A stretch of 61,101 nucleotides of DNA. It comes from Flavobacteriaceae bacterium UBA6268. Lineage in GTDB: Bacteria; Bacteroidota; Bacteroidia; Flavobacteriales; Flavobacteriaceae. Positions 44,980 through 53,055 of this stretch are shown here, in pieces. The position numbers were made by a program, and so were the translations under genes. The stretch is from assembly GCA_002440705.1 (NCBI GenBank), contig DJVA01000062.1, positions 1 to 61,101 on the forward strand. The letters are read 5' to 3'. Every line of letters begins with the position of its first letter. Position 1 is the stretch's first letter. The notes beneath the pieces were generated by a model. That model saw nothing but the letters and a program-made list of their open reading frames with translations, searched no databases and was not told the DNA's origin.

Positions 44980-46801
44980 CTTTTTCTGTTTCTTTTTGCA
45001 TCCGAACCTTGAAAAACTCCTTTATTTCTGCATATTTATCGTATGGAAGCAGTGAATTGTCCACTTCAAAAACTGTCATTACTTGAATGGTATTCCCTAC
45101 CGTACTTGCCCTATAAAGAAAATACCCCAAATTCTCTACAACCATTTTCGAGGATTCGGGCAATGATTCTACCACATATCCTTCCGGGATGGTAAAGGTT
45201 AGCATGATTTGCTTTTTTAGGGGGTATCCAAAATCGATAGCGTAGTTCCGTTCTTCCTTTTGAAAAGGGTTTACATCCAACGCAAAAAACAACATGGGAG
45301 AAAAATACAACTTGCCTTCAACATCGTCAACACCACTTTCCAATTCAAAATCAAAGCTCACGTCGGTCTCTTCACTATTGTTTGAGGAAGCCTTTACTTC
45401 CAAAATTTCCAAGCCCTTTCCTTTATAGGAGATAAGGTCCTCCATATTGTTCGATCCCAAATCCTTTAACTGATGATTAGTCTCTATTGCAAAATGCCCA
45501 TTGTGCCGTTCCTTTACACTACCAACAAACGTAAGATCGTCGTCTAGGGACACACTGGCTATAGAGCTTTTGGTGGACATGCTACTTTGGGCAAGTTGTA
45601 TCCAGTCAAAAGAATCGTCCGGATAAATACGGAGCCCTTGCCAATTTACAAATTGGGGAGCTATGTAATGAAAGCTGGAATTTGGATGCGCTACGTCGAT
45701 CAAAAAATGTTTTTCTCCCAATTCTAGATCGACCAAAACACAATTGAAAGCCGTAAGACTGGCCGTGAGCGGAATTCCATTTAGCTGGGTGGATGCCAAA
45801 ACTGGATTTGCTTTGATTCCTAAACTTCGCAACATGGATATGTACAGGATGTTAATTTCAGCACTATTGCCCTCTTCATCAAAATAGGCCTCCCTAGTAG
45901 TCTGTAATGGCATGTAATGGTACCTTTTATCCCATTTCACTTTTTCCTTAACAAAATCATAGAGCATTTCGGCTTTTTTTAGGTTGTCGTTCACACTGCC
46001 CACTATGGCTTCTACATCCTTTTTATAAAAGTTTTTGGGTTTCACTCCTTGTCCAAATTCATCAACCCCAATAATGACGCCTCCCAAAGACTCCCAGTTT
46101 CCAAATCGGAAGGTATCGCCCAAGGCGGTAAGGTTTACTTTGAGGAACGATCGGTAGATATCCATGTCATAGACATAATTTTCTAGCTCCAAAGCTGGAA
46201 CATTGGTCGCGAGAAAAGTTGTGGATTTTGCTTCTTCGATCCGATTTAAATCGAGGAAAGCCCTTGGGTTTTGGATTACTTGTACCCCTACCACATTGGA
46301 GCGATTAGTCACCACCACTTTTTCTCTTTTGATGGGGATGTCGTATTGCAAGTCTATTTTAAACATGTTGTTGTACTCGGTCTTGTAGTGGTATTCCAGG
46401 ACTGACCCTACCGAAACATTAGGAAACGTAAACTTCTTGAACTCTACATCTTTAATTAATTCGTCTTCAAAAATAAGGTCCTTGTCCAGTTCTGTTTTAA
46501 CTATTTGACCGTCTACTAGGTTATAGGTCGCCCCTTCAACCTTTTTGATTTCGGGATACGGAATAAACACAGTAGCACTTTCGTAGCCATTTTCGTTAAG
46601 TATCTTGATGCGTTCGTGGACTTCAATATAATTGCCAAGGTATGAATCGACAGAGCGATACAATACAACGGCATTGGCATCCGGAAACTGTACATCTTTG
46701 GTAGTTTCCAATTCTGCTTTGGTTACTTCTCCAAATGCCACTTTTTGTCCAATTGCAGGCCAAACCGAAAAAACGATGATAACAATTTGCAGGATTTTCA
46801 T
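44960..46801 (-). CDS. DUF3857/transglutaminase-like protein, second paralogue, catalytic residues lost
   Basis: 613 residues from the ATG at 46801 (MKILQIVIIVFSVWPAIGQ, a clean signal peptide). An ATG three codons earlier is possible. Same layout as the neighbours: DUF3857 (about 40-220), transglutaminase-like core (about 270-400), beta-rich C-terminus. The catalytic Cys is Ser (EGNSAEINILYISML) and the His is Cys (AFNCVLVDL), while an Asp remains (FLIDVAHP). Probably catalytically dead and exported. 11 bases separate it from the first paralogue. Confidence 0.85.
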   Translation of the reverse strand: MKILQIVIIVFSVWPAIGQKVAFGEVTKAELETTKDVQFPDANAVVLYRSVDSYLGNYIEVHERIKILNENGYESATVFIPYPEIKKVEGATYNLVDGQIVKTELDKDLIFEDELIKDVEFKKFTFPNVSVGSVLEYHYKTEYNNMFKIDLQYDIPIKREKVVVTNRSNVVGVQVIQNPRAFLDLNRIEEAKSTTFLATNVPALELENYVYDMDIYRSFLKVNLTALGDTFRFGNWESLGGVIIGVDEFGQGVKPKNFYKKDVEAIVGSVNDNLKKAEMLYDFVKEKVKWDKRYHYMPLQTTREAYFDEEGNSAEINILYISMLRSLGIKANPVLASTQLNGIPLTASLTAFNCVLVDLELGEKHFLIDVAHPNSSFHYIAPQFVNWQGLRIYPDDSFDWIQLAQSSMSTKSSIASVSLDDDLTFVGSVKERHNGHFAIETNHQLKDLGSNNMEDLISYKGKGLEILEVKASSNNSEETDVSFDFELESGVDDVEGKLYFSPMLFFALDVNPFQKEERNYAIDFGYPLKKQIMLTFTIPEGYVVESLPESSKMVVENLGYFLYRASTVGNTIQVMTVFEVDNSLLPYDKYAEIKEFFKVRMQKETEKVVLAKG

Positions 46802-46812
46802 TCGATACATGG

Positions 46813-48705
46813 TTATTTTTTTAACAGGATTATTTTTTGATCGTCACTTTTAGCAATCTGTTTGAGATAACTGCGGAATTCAGAATAGCGTTCCTTCGGA
46901 AAAGCTCCTTCGTACCGAATTACTTTTCTGCGATACATTAAATTGCCGTCGGGCAAGATTTCGGTAGATGCAGTATATTCCCCAAAAGGCGAATTGATGG
47001 CTACCGGTTCAGGAATGTATGAAATCTCATACCCTTCCGGTAGTAACAGCTTTACTTCATCTTCATCCAGGTACCCCCTTGATAATTGCAATGGAAAATT
47101 TCGATTGGCGTACCTCCGGGGAATAAAAGTAGAACGATTTAAAACATTAAGGTTAAAAATCATTTTATCTCCCGCAAAACTTGCGAAGGATCGTGCTTCG
47201 AAAGCAACATCCTCCATAAATTTAACTTGTTCTTTGTCATTTTGAAATTTCATGGAGGTTATGGTAATATTGTCCAAATAATCCCAATAATACTTGTAAA
47301 ATGCTTCTTGATCTTCAATTTTTTGGAATTCTACGTCATATCGGTCATTGTATTGGATTCCGCCAGATTCAATTTTGACATTCACCGAAATATCTCCCTC
47401 TACGTTTAAAATTACTTTGCCTTGGGTCTTTAAGGTGTTTTCATCGTAGGTATACTTATGGGTATGGGCAATTTTACCCCCTTCAGGTGTAATTAAGAGT
47501 ACGTCGCGGTCATCGGTGTTACTTCCCAAAAAACCAAAAGGCTTCTTTTGACTGGTGCATTCCAACCAAACATAATCTTCACCATCTGGGATGGCTAAGA
47601 TTACATGGTTTCCCTGCATCGAAGTAAAATCGGAAAGGATGTTTACTTTACTGGAATTGTGATTTACAAGGGTATAGTAAGAGGGAACCTCGGCGACACT
47701 AAGTAGGGCCTTGGTATAGTTGGTCAATGCCTTACAGTCACCATACCCAAGCCTGTCTACCTCCTTAGCAGGCATGGGCTTCCAACCGCCAATTCCTACT
47801 TGCACACTAATGTAACGGGTATTGTCTTGCATGTATTGGTATACCTTTTTGGCTCTTTCCATAGGGGAATTTTCACCAGAAACCAAATTTCTGATCTTCA
47901 CCTTGGTTGCCTCGGGAATTTCGGAAACTCCATTGAGCAATCGGTTATTCATCCAAATTCCAAATTCTTGCCAATTGGCAGTGCTTCCTTGAATGCCCTT
48001 AAGGTTAAAACGATCGAGACTAAACAACACCTTGGGGACCGTGGCACTGAGCGTGGGGCCATGATTTTCATCCAAAATGGATTTCAAATTTGAAATGGTA
48101 AAGATACTTTTAGTACCATTTTGAGTGGAATTAATCCTGCCTTCCTCATCAAAAATTTTATACTTCAAATTCAATTCGGGAACCACATCAATACTGTAAC
48201 TACTGGAAAGTACACTGCTGTTGTAATTGGGTATTGGGTCGAAGGGAGGCAAAAAAGCAGTATCTTCAGTTAAGACGGTAACGTTAAACTCCAAAGTGTA
48301 GGGATAGGATGTGGCAGTATAATTAATCAAAAGCAGGCGATCATCGGTATAGAGCGATTCCCCATCCACAGCACTTATGTCCAAAAAGTCTCTTTTCTTG
48401 AATTTCTCAATTTCTTCCCCTTTTTCATCATATACAATCGCTTCAAGATTTTTGACCTTCGTTTCGGAATTGTAATAGACCATTGGCAGTAAATCGTTTT
48501 TTCCATTTTTATTCAATACCATCAATACGCTGTGGTAGGAATATTCCATTTCATTCACATCGTTTACATGAACCGTAACCTGTTGATTTATCATGACACT
48601 GTTAGCGTCCTCAATTAAATTCTGGGGCACATTGGCAATGGTATAGGTTTGGGAAAACACCGTGCCAGTAAAAACTACAAAAGCTAGGAAAATTAACTTT
48701 TTCAT
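46813..48705 (-). CDS. DUF3857/transglutaminase-like protein, first paralogue, Cys-His kept
   Basis: 630 residues from the ATG at 48705 (MKKLIFLAFVVFTGTVFSQ). An ATG at 48711 would overlap the dtd stop by 4 bases. DUF3857 domain (about 45-230) and transglutaminase core with Cys in GYGDCKALTNYTKALL and His in GNHVILAIP. The third triad position reads VWLECTSQ, with Glu where Asp is usual. A beta-rich C-terminal region follows. Of the three tandem paralogues only this one could still act as a cysteine peptidase or transglutaminase in the periplasm. Confidence 0.87.
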   Translation of the reverse strand: MKKLIFLAFVVFTGTVFSQTYTIANVPQNLIEDANSVMINQQVTVHVNDVNEMEYSYHSVLMVLNKNGKNDLLPMVYYNSETKVKNLEAIVYDEKGEEIEKFKKRDFLDISAVDGESLYTDDRLLLINYTATSYPYTLEFNVTVLTEDTAFLPPFDPIPNYNSSVLSSSYSIDVVPELNLKYKIFDEEGRINSTQNGTKSIFTISNLKSILDENHGPTLSATVPKVLFSLDRFNLKGIQGSTANWQEFGIWMNNRLLNGVSEIPEATKVKIRNLVSGENSPMERAKKVYQYMQDNTRYISVQVGIGGWKPMPAKEVDRLGYGDCKALTNYTKALLSVAEVPSYYTLVNHNSSKVNILSDFTSMQGNHVILAIPDGEDYVWLECTSQKKPFGFLGSNTDDRDVLLITPEGGKIAHTHKYTYDENTLKTQGKVILNVEGDISVNVKIESGGIQYNDRYDVEFQKIEDQEAFYKYYWDYLDNITITSMKFQNDKEQVKFMEDVAFEARSFASFAGDKMIFNLNVLNRSTFIPRRYANRNFPLQLSRGYLDEDEVKLLLPEGYEISYIPEPVAINSPFGEYTASTEILPDGNLMYRRKVIRYEGAFPKERYSEFRSYLKQIAKSDDQKIILLKK

Positions 48706-48707
48706 GG

Positions 48708-49160
48708 TCATTCTCTATTTTTTGAATCAATAATAATTGTTACCGGTCCGTCATTGACCAATGTTACTTCCATCATGGCACCAAATTTTCCTTTTTGGAT
48801 GGCACATTGGCTGTCTGTGGCCAGTTGTTCAAGAAATTGTTCATATAACGGAATGGCTACTTCCGGACGGGCCGCTTTGATAAAAGATGGCCGGTTTCCT
48901 TTTTTGGTACTTGCATGCAACGTGAACTGGCTCACCACCAAAATACTTCCTTGAACTTCTTGTATGGAACGATTCATGGCCTGCTGCGCATCTGAAAAAA
49001 TTCGGAGTTGCGAAATTTTTTTACTTAGCCAAAGTATGTCCTCCCCTACATCATCGGTTTCAATGCCAAGCAATATAAGAAAACCTTCCTGTATTTGCGA
49101 AATAATTTCCCCTTCTAATTTTACGGAGGCTTCCTTCACTCTCTGAATTACTGCTCTCAT
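48708..49160 (-). CDS. dtd: D-aminoacyl-tRNA deacylase
   Basis: 150 residues. It removes D-amino acids (and Gly from tRNA-Ala) from mischarged tRNA. Family motifs: MRAVIQRVKEASV at the start, SQFTLHASTKKGNRPSF and VNDGPVTIII, the last being the Gly-cisPro-containing active-site loop region. Start overlaps the rsgA stop by 4 bases (ATGA). Confidence 0.96.
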   Translation of the reverse strand: MRAVIQRVKEASVKLEGEIISQIQEGFLILLGIETDDVGEDILWLSKKISQLRIFSDAQQAMNRSIQEVQGSILVVSQFTLHASTKKGNRPSFIKAARPEVAIPLYEQFLEQLATDSQCAIQKGKFGAMMEVTLVNDGPVTIIIDSKNRE

Positions 49161-50107
49161 GGTTTGGCATATATGTCTTTACGATAGGGATCATCTTCTC
49201 CCTCCAAAATCTGTAAGTAACTTTTATACCGCGACCAAGCAATTTCGTCGCGCTCCAATGCTTCTTTTACAGCACATTGAGGTTCTTGCAAATGAAGGCA
49301 ATTATAATACTTGCACTGTTCTTTGAGTGCAAAAAATTCGGGAAAGTAATCGCCCAATTCTTCCTTGTCCATTTCTACCACACCAAAGCCTTTAATCCCG
49401 GGAGTATCGATGATTTGGGCTCCGAAAGAAAGGTCAAACATTTCGGCAAAGGTTGTCGTATGTTGGCCCTGAAGGTGTTGTTCGGAAATGGCTGCAATCT
49501 TCAAATTGAGGTCGGGTTCCAGCACATTGACCAAGCTGGATTTGCCCACCCCGCTGTGTCCGGAAAAAAGGGACACTTTGTTTTTCATTAACTGCTTTAC
49601 CTTATCGACATTCTTCCCTGTTTTGGCTGAAATGCCCAAGCATTCATACCCAATGCTTCGGTAAAGCGCCGCTAAATATTTTACTTCCAGAAGCTCTTCT
49701 TCATTGTAGGAATCAATTTTATTGAAAAGCAAAACAGCTTTTACGTCATAAGCTTCGGCTGTCACCAAAAACCGATCGATAAAGGTGGTAAAAGTGGGTG
49801 GATTGTTGAGGGTAACCAGCAAAAAGGCTAGGTCGATGTTGGCAGCAATGATATGAGTTTGCTTGGACAAATTGACCGATTTGCGGATGATGTAATTGTC
49901 CCTTTCATCAATTTCGTGAATGATGCCAATAGTTTCATCGCCTTTGGTTTCGATTTCAAAGGAAACCTTATCTCCAACGGCCACCGGATTGGTGCTTTTA
50001 AGCCCTTCCATCCGAAACTTCCCCTTGATCCTGCACTCAAAAAAGGTTCCACTCTCCGATTTCACGGTATACCAACTCCCGGTAGATTTGTAAACCACAC
50101 CTTTCAT
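49157..50107 (-). CDS. rsgA: Small-subunit ribosome biogenesis GTPase RsgA
   Basis: 316 residues from the ATG at 50107 (MKGVVYKSTGSWYTVK). An ATG three codons earlier is possible. Order: OB-fold (1-70), circularly permuted GTPase with G4 LLFNKIDSY before G1 SGHSGVGKSSLVN and G3 DTPGIKGFG, then a zinc-binding domain with CKYYNCLHLQEPQC. It checks late maturation of the 30S subunit. First gene of a long operon running through dtd and three DUF3857 genes to aroA. Confidence 0.96.
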   Translation of the reverse strand: MKGVVYKSTGSWYTVKSESGTFFECRIKGKFRMEGLKSTNPVAVGDKVSFEIETKGDETIGIIHEIDERDNYIIRKSVNLSKQTHIIAANIDLAFLLVTLNNPPTFTTFIDRFLVTAEAYDVKAVLLFNKIDSYNEEELLEVKYLAALYRSIGYECLGISAKTGKNVDKVKQLMKNKVSLFSGHSGVGKSSLVNVLEPDLNLKIAAISEQHLQGQHTTTFAEMFDLSFGAQIIDTPGIKGFGVVEMDKEELGDYFPEFFALKEQCKYYNCLHLQEPQCAVKEALERDEIAWSRYKSYLQILEGEDDPYRKDIYAKP

Positions 50108-50153
50108 CGTCAGCAAAAATCCAAAAAAAAAGTGTATTCCTTATGGATTATTT

Positions 50154-50161
50154 TACTTTTG
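50154..50161 (+). promoter_or_regulatory. Candidate -7 element for the secreted unknown gene
   Basis: TACTTTTG on the plus strand, 28 bases before the ATG at 50190. The 82-bp gap to rsgA must also hold the promoter of the rsgA operon, but no clear match was found on the minus strand. Confidence 0.45.
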
Positions 50162-50189
50162 CCGAAGTAAAGACAAATTAACACTCAAC

Positions 50190-50843
50190 ATGAAACAACT
50201 CTTATTTTTTATCGTGGCATGTGCTGCGATTACACTTTCCCATGCCCAAACAAACCTTTATGAAAACCCAGATTTTGATGAAATTGCAAAAAACCATAAA
50301 ATAATTGCAATTGTACCGTTTAAAACCCAAGTAAAATTGCGGCCTAGGCAAATGGAAAAATTAGGTGAAGGCGACCTGGAAAGAATGGAGAAAAGTGAGG
50401 GGGAAAGCCTTCAAAACGGCATGTACTCTTGGTTCCTGAAAAGAAAAAAGCGAGGAAAATTAGCCGGATTGGAACTCCAAGACCCCAAAAGAACCAATGC
50501 CCTTCTAAAGAAACAAGGAATCGATTATGACAATGTGTATGAATACACGAGCGATGAAATTGCCAAAATACTTGAGGTAGATGCGGTGATTATGGGCGAT
50601 TATGAAACCAACAAACCGATGTCCGAGGGTGCTTCTGTTGCCTTGGGATTGCTCATCGGTTTTTGGGGATCTACCAACTCTGCAACCGTAAACATGAGTG
50701 TTTACAATGGGATTGACGGGGTTTTGCTTTGGAACTACAATAAAAAAGTAAGTGGCAGCTTGGGGAGTTCGCCAGAGGATTTAATTAACATTCTCATGCG
50801 AAAAGCTTCCAGAAGACTGGCATACACTAAAAATAGTGACTAA
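50190..50843 (+). CDS. Secreted protein of unknown function
   Basis: 217 residues. Signal peptide ending SHAQ (residue 20). Residues 35-100 are strongly basic (KLRPRQMEK, FLKRKKRGK). Residues 125-210 form a hydrophobic beta-rich part with VDAVIMGDYETNKPMSEGASVA, a glycine-rich segment (LGLLIGFWGS) and LWNYNKKVSGSLG. The later half is reminiscent of small CsgG/ABA-type periplasmic domains that sense or build assemblies, but this is only a resemblance. Alone on the plus strand, convergent with the DAHP synthase gene and sharing its terminator. Confidence 0.75.
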   Translation: MKQLLFFIVACAAITLSHAQTNLYENPDFDEIAKNHKIIAIVPFKTQVKLRPRQMEKLGEGDLERMEKSEGESLQNGMYSWFLKRKKRGKLAGLELQDPKRTNALLKKQGIDYDNVYEYTSDEIAKILEVDAVIMGDYETNKPMSEGASVALGLLIGFWGSTNSATVNMSVYNGIDGVLLWNYNKKVSGSLGSSPEDLINILMRKASRRLAYTKNSD

Positions 50844-50844
50844 A

Positions 50845-50872
50845 AGAAAGCCTGCTTATTGCAGGCTTTTTT
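50845..50872. terminator. Bidirectional terminator overlapping the end of the DAHP synthase gene
   Basis: AAAGCCTGC (50847-50855) and GCAGGCTTT (50861-50869) form a 9-bp stem with a 5-base loop and T-runs on both strands. The right arm is also the codons for the last residues (KSLQ) of the DAHP synthase and the loop holds its TAA stop. One hairpin thus ends two convergent transcripts. Confidence 0.85.
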
Positions 50873-51956
50873 CTTCCACGGAAACCATTTTCTTTTGATG
50901 GTTGATGGACTCTTGGTGAATGGCTTTAAAAATGCGCAGAATAAATTCTTCGCTTAAATGGTGGTCTTCACCCTCCAAAATCATCCTGCCCAAAATTTCG
51001 TTCCAACGTTTGGATTGAAGGATGGCCACATTGTTGGAACGTTTCAATTCGCCAATGGCATCGGCAATCTTCATCCGTTTTCCCAACATTTCGATGAGCT
51101 GATGGTCAATTACGTCAATCTTGGTCCGCAGGGTGCCAAGTTTATTGTTGAATTCCACCGCATCGCCCTCTTCCTTCCGAATCCTTAAATCGATGGTCAT
51201 TTGTTTTAAGGTAGCTGGGGTAATTTGTTGGGCGGCATCACTCCAGGCATGGTCCGGATCGTGATGGGTTTCGACCATCAACCCGTCGTAATTGAGGTCC
51301 AAAGCCGTTTGGCAAAGATCGAAAATGATGTCCCTCCTGCCCGCAATGTGGGAAGGATCCAAAAGCAAGGGCAGATCGGGGAATCGGTTTTGCAAATCGA
51401 TGGCAATCTGCCATTCGGGATTGTTGCGGTATTTGGTTTTTTCGTAGGTAGAAAATCCACGATGAATAACGCCTAGGTTTTGTACATCGGCCGTATAAAA
51501 ACGTTCCACTGCACCCAGCCAAAGCGACAAATCCGGATTCACTGGGTTCTTGATAAGCACCGGTTTTTTGGTGCCTCGTAAGGCATCTGCAATTTCCTGA
51601 ACAATAAAAGGCGATACCGTGGTTCGGGCGCCAATCCATAAAATATCTACATCGTGCATTAGGGCCAATTCAACATGGTTGGCGTTGGCCACCTCTGTGG
51701 TAATCAATAAACCTGTTTCTTCTTTGGCCCGCTGTAGCCACTTTAGCCCCAGAGCACCTACCCCTTCAAAATTACCAGGGCGGGTTCGGGGCTTCCAAAT
51801 ACCTGCCCTCAAAACCGTAGCATCTGTTTCTTTCAATTGGTGGGCAATTTTTAGGACCTGTTCTTCAGTCTCTGCACTGCAGGGTCCTGCAATGACCAAA
51901 GGGTGTGAAAGCGCCATTTGGTCCAACCAATTGCGCAATGATTTGTTATTTTCCAT
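50856..51956 (-). CDS. Bifunctional DAHP synthase (type I-beta)/chorismate mutase
   Basis: 366 residues from the ATG at 51956 (MENNKSLRNWLDQMA), overlapping pheA by 11 bases. Residues about 15-260 are a short-form DAHP synthase: IAGPCSAETEEQV, RAGIWKPRTRPGNFEG, LIKNPVNPD, LLLDPSHIAGRRD and MVETHHDPDHAWSDA, with metal ligands Cys, His, Glu and Asp in place. Residues about 270-360 are an AroQ chorismate mutase (LRTKIDVIDHQLIEMLGKRMKIADAIGELK). It feeds the shikimate pathway and commits chorismate to prephenate for the adjacent dehydratase. Such DAHPS-CM fusions are usual in Bacteroidota, with the mutase domain giving feedback inhibition by prephenate in related enzymes. Confidence 0.95.
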   Translation of the reverse strand: MENNKSLRNWLDQMALSHPLVIAGPCSAETEEQVLKIAHQLKETDATVLRAGIWKPRTRPGNFEGVGALGLKWLQRAKEETGLLITTEVANANHVELALMHDVDILWIGARTTVSPFIVQEIADALRGTKKPVLIKNPVNPDLSLWLGAVERFYTADVQNLGVIHRGFSTYEKTKYRNNPEWQIAIDLQNRFPDLPLLLDPSHIAGRRDIIFDLCQTALDLNYDGLMVETHHDPDHAWSDAAQQITPATLKQMTIDLRIRKEEGDAVEFNNKLGTLRTKIDVIDHQLIEMLGKRMKIADAIGELKRSNNVAILQSKRWNEILGRMILEGEDHHLSEEFILRIFKAIHQESINHQKKMVSVEEKSLQ

Positions 51957-52815
51957 CGTGAAGGACATTGGTTAATTTACTAGGAATATTTTCACGGTTT
52001 TGGGCATAGGTCCCCAACACCTTGAAGTTTTTGACAAAAGGCTGCAAAGCTTCCACTGCTTGGTAGAAATCCTCGGGTTTTTGGAACGTTACGTCTACAA
52101 AGAAAGCATACTTCCATGGGGTTCCCAAGACTGGTAAGGACTGGATCTTGGTAAGGTTGATTTCGTTGGATGCCATGACCTGAAGGGCCTTGCTCAACGT
52201 TCCCACTTCGTGCCCCAGTTGAAACTTAATGGACGCCTTGTTGGGGGTCTTATTGCTGAAAGCTGTACCACGTTTCCCAACAAGCACAAAACGGGTTTGG
52301 TTTTCCTTGATGTCCTGAATGTTGCTATCCAATATTTTCAATCCAAAACGATCGGCTACCTGTTTGCCAGCAATGGCCGCCACACCTCGCAAATTGTTTT
52401 CGCTGATGCGCTTGGCTTCACTAGCGGTATCTTTGCCTTCAATGACCTTGAACTGGGGTGGAAAACGACGCAGATAGTCCCGGCATTGAAGCAATGCAAC
52501 GGGATGGGAGTGTACTTCAAAAATATCGATAATAGACTCACTCTCTAAGGCCATTAAGTACATTTGGATGTTTAGGAATACTTCATCCAAAATCTCAAAA
52601 TCGCCAGCTTCCACCAAATTGTAATTGGGCAAAATAGAACCTGCAATGGTATTCTCAATGGCCAGTACTCCATAATCGGCCTTGCTTTTTTTTACACTTT
52701 GGGTAACCCCATCAAATGAGTCGCACATAACCAAATCCACTTCCATATTTGGAAACAGTCGTTGTACCGCTTCATCGTGAAAAGAACCTTCAATTCCTTG
52801 GATTGCAATTTTCAT
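51946..52815 (-). CDS. pheA: Prephenate dehydratase with ACT domain
   Basis: 289 residues from the ATG at 52815 (MKIAIQGIEGSF). A start at 52837-52839, just behind the terminator T-run, is less likely. It converts prephenate to phenylpyruvate. Motifs: AIENTIAGSI (residues 52-61) and the catalytic NQTRFVLVG (TRF at 174-176). An ACT domain follows (about 195-275), but its Phe-binding ESRP motif reads IQSLP (224-228), so classic allosteric control by Phe may be weak. No chorismate mutase domain is fused here. It is fused to DAHP synthase next door instead. A Phe attenuator lies upstream. Confidence 0.95.
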   Translation of the reverse strand: MKIAIQGIEGSFHDEAVQRLFPNMEVDLVMCDSFDGVTQSVKKSKADYGVLAIENTIAGSILPNYNLVEAGDFEILDEVFLNIQMYLMALESESIIDIFEVHSHPVALLQCRDYLRRFPPQFKVIEGKDTASEAKRISENNLRGVAAIAGKQVADRFGLKILDSNIQDIKENQTRFVLVGKRGTAFSNKTPNKASIKFQLGHEVGTLSKALQVMASNEINLTKIQSLPVLGTPWKYAFFVDVTFQKPEDFYQAVEALQPFVKNFKVLGTYAQNRENIPSKLTNVLHDGK

Positions 52816-52839
52816 TGTTTTATCTTTAAAAGGTTGCAT

Positions 52840-52870
52840 AAAAAAACCCGGCACTTCGGTCCGGGTTTTT
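52840..52870 (-). terminator. Attenuator terminator of the pheA operon
   Basis: On the minus strand AAAAACCCGG (52870-52861) pairs with CCGGGTTTTT (52851-52842), extended by AC/GT around a CGAA loop with one bulged G, and is followed by a run of seven T (52846-52840) only 24 bases before the pheA ATG. A terminator in front of a gene, after a short peptide ORF, marks attenuation control. It competes with the pairing described at 52858-52910. Confidence 0.85.
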
Positions 52871-52910
52871 CAAATGTATTTGATTCATTTTTTACAATAC
52901 AACCCGGACC
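52858..52910 (-). promoter_or_regulatory. Antiterminator pairing of the pheA leader
   Basis: GGTCCGGGTT (52910-52901, codons 19-21 of the leader peptide) is perfectly complementary over 10 bases to AACCCGGACC (52867-52858), which is the left arm of the terminator. The two structures exclude each other. A ribosome stalled at the Phe codons leaves the first segment free to pair, preventing termination. A ribosome that reaches the stop codon covers it and lets the terminator form. Confidence 0.8.
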
Positions 52911-52963
52911 TTCTTACCAAAGTAAAAAAACCAAAAGTTGAAATAAGTAAAGAATGTGTTCAT
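52892..52963 (-). CDS. Phe-rich leader peptide of the pheA attenuator
   Basis: A 23-codon ORF, ATG at 52963-52961 and TAA at 52894-52892. It begins MNTFFTYFNFWFFYF and ends in GKKVRVVL. Seven of the first 15 codons are Phe, with two Tyr and one Trp. The product has no expected function of its own. Its translation measures charged tRNA-Phe. The Phe run ends four codons before the antiterminator segment, the right distance for a stalled ribosome to leave that segment open. The analogue in E. coli is pheL, with unrelated sequence. Confidence 0.85.
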   Translation of the reverse strand: MNTFFTYFNFWFFYFGKKVRVVL

Positions 52964-52979
52964 TGTTTCGACTATGATG

Positions 52980-53009
52980 CTAAAGTAAACAATACTTTAA
53001 AACAACAAA
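52980..53009 (-). promoter_or_regulatory. Candidate promoter of the pheA leader transcript
   Basis: TTTG (53009-53006), an 18-base spacer and TACTTTAG (52987-52980; one base off TAnnTTTG). Transcription would begin about 10 bases before the leader ATG. It lies back to back with the upstream region of gldA. Confidence 0.45.
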
Positions 53010-53055
53010 ATGTTTTTTGCGTTTTTTTATTTGTGTAGTTTTACCTTTTGAAAAA

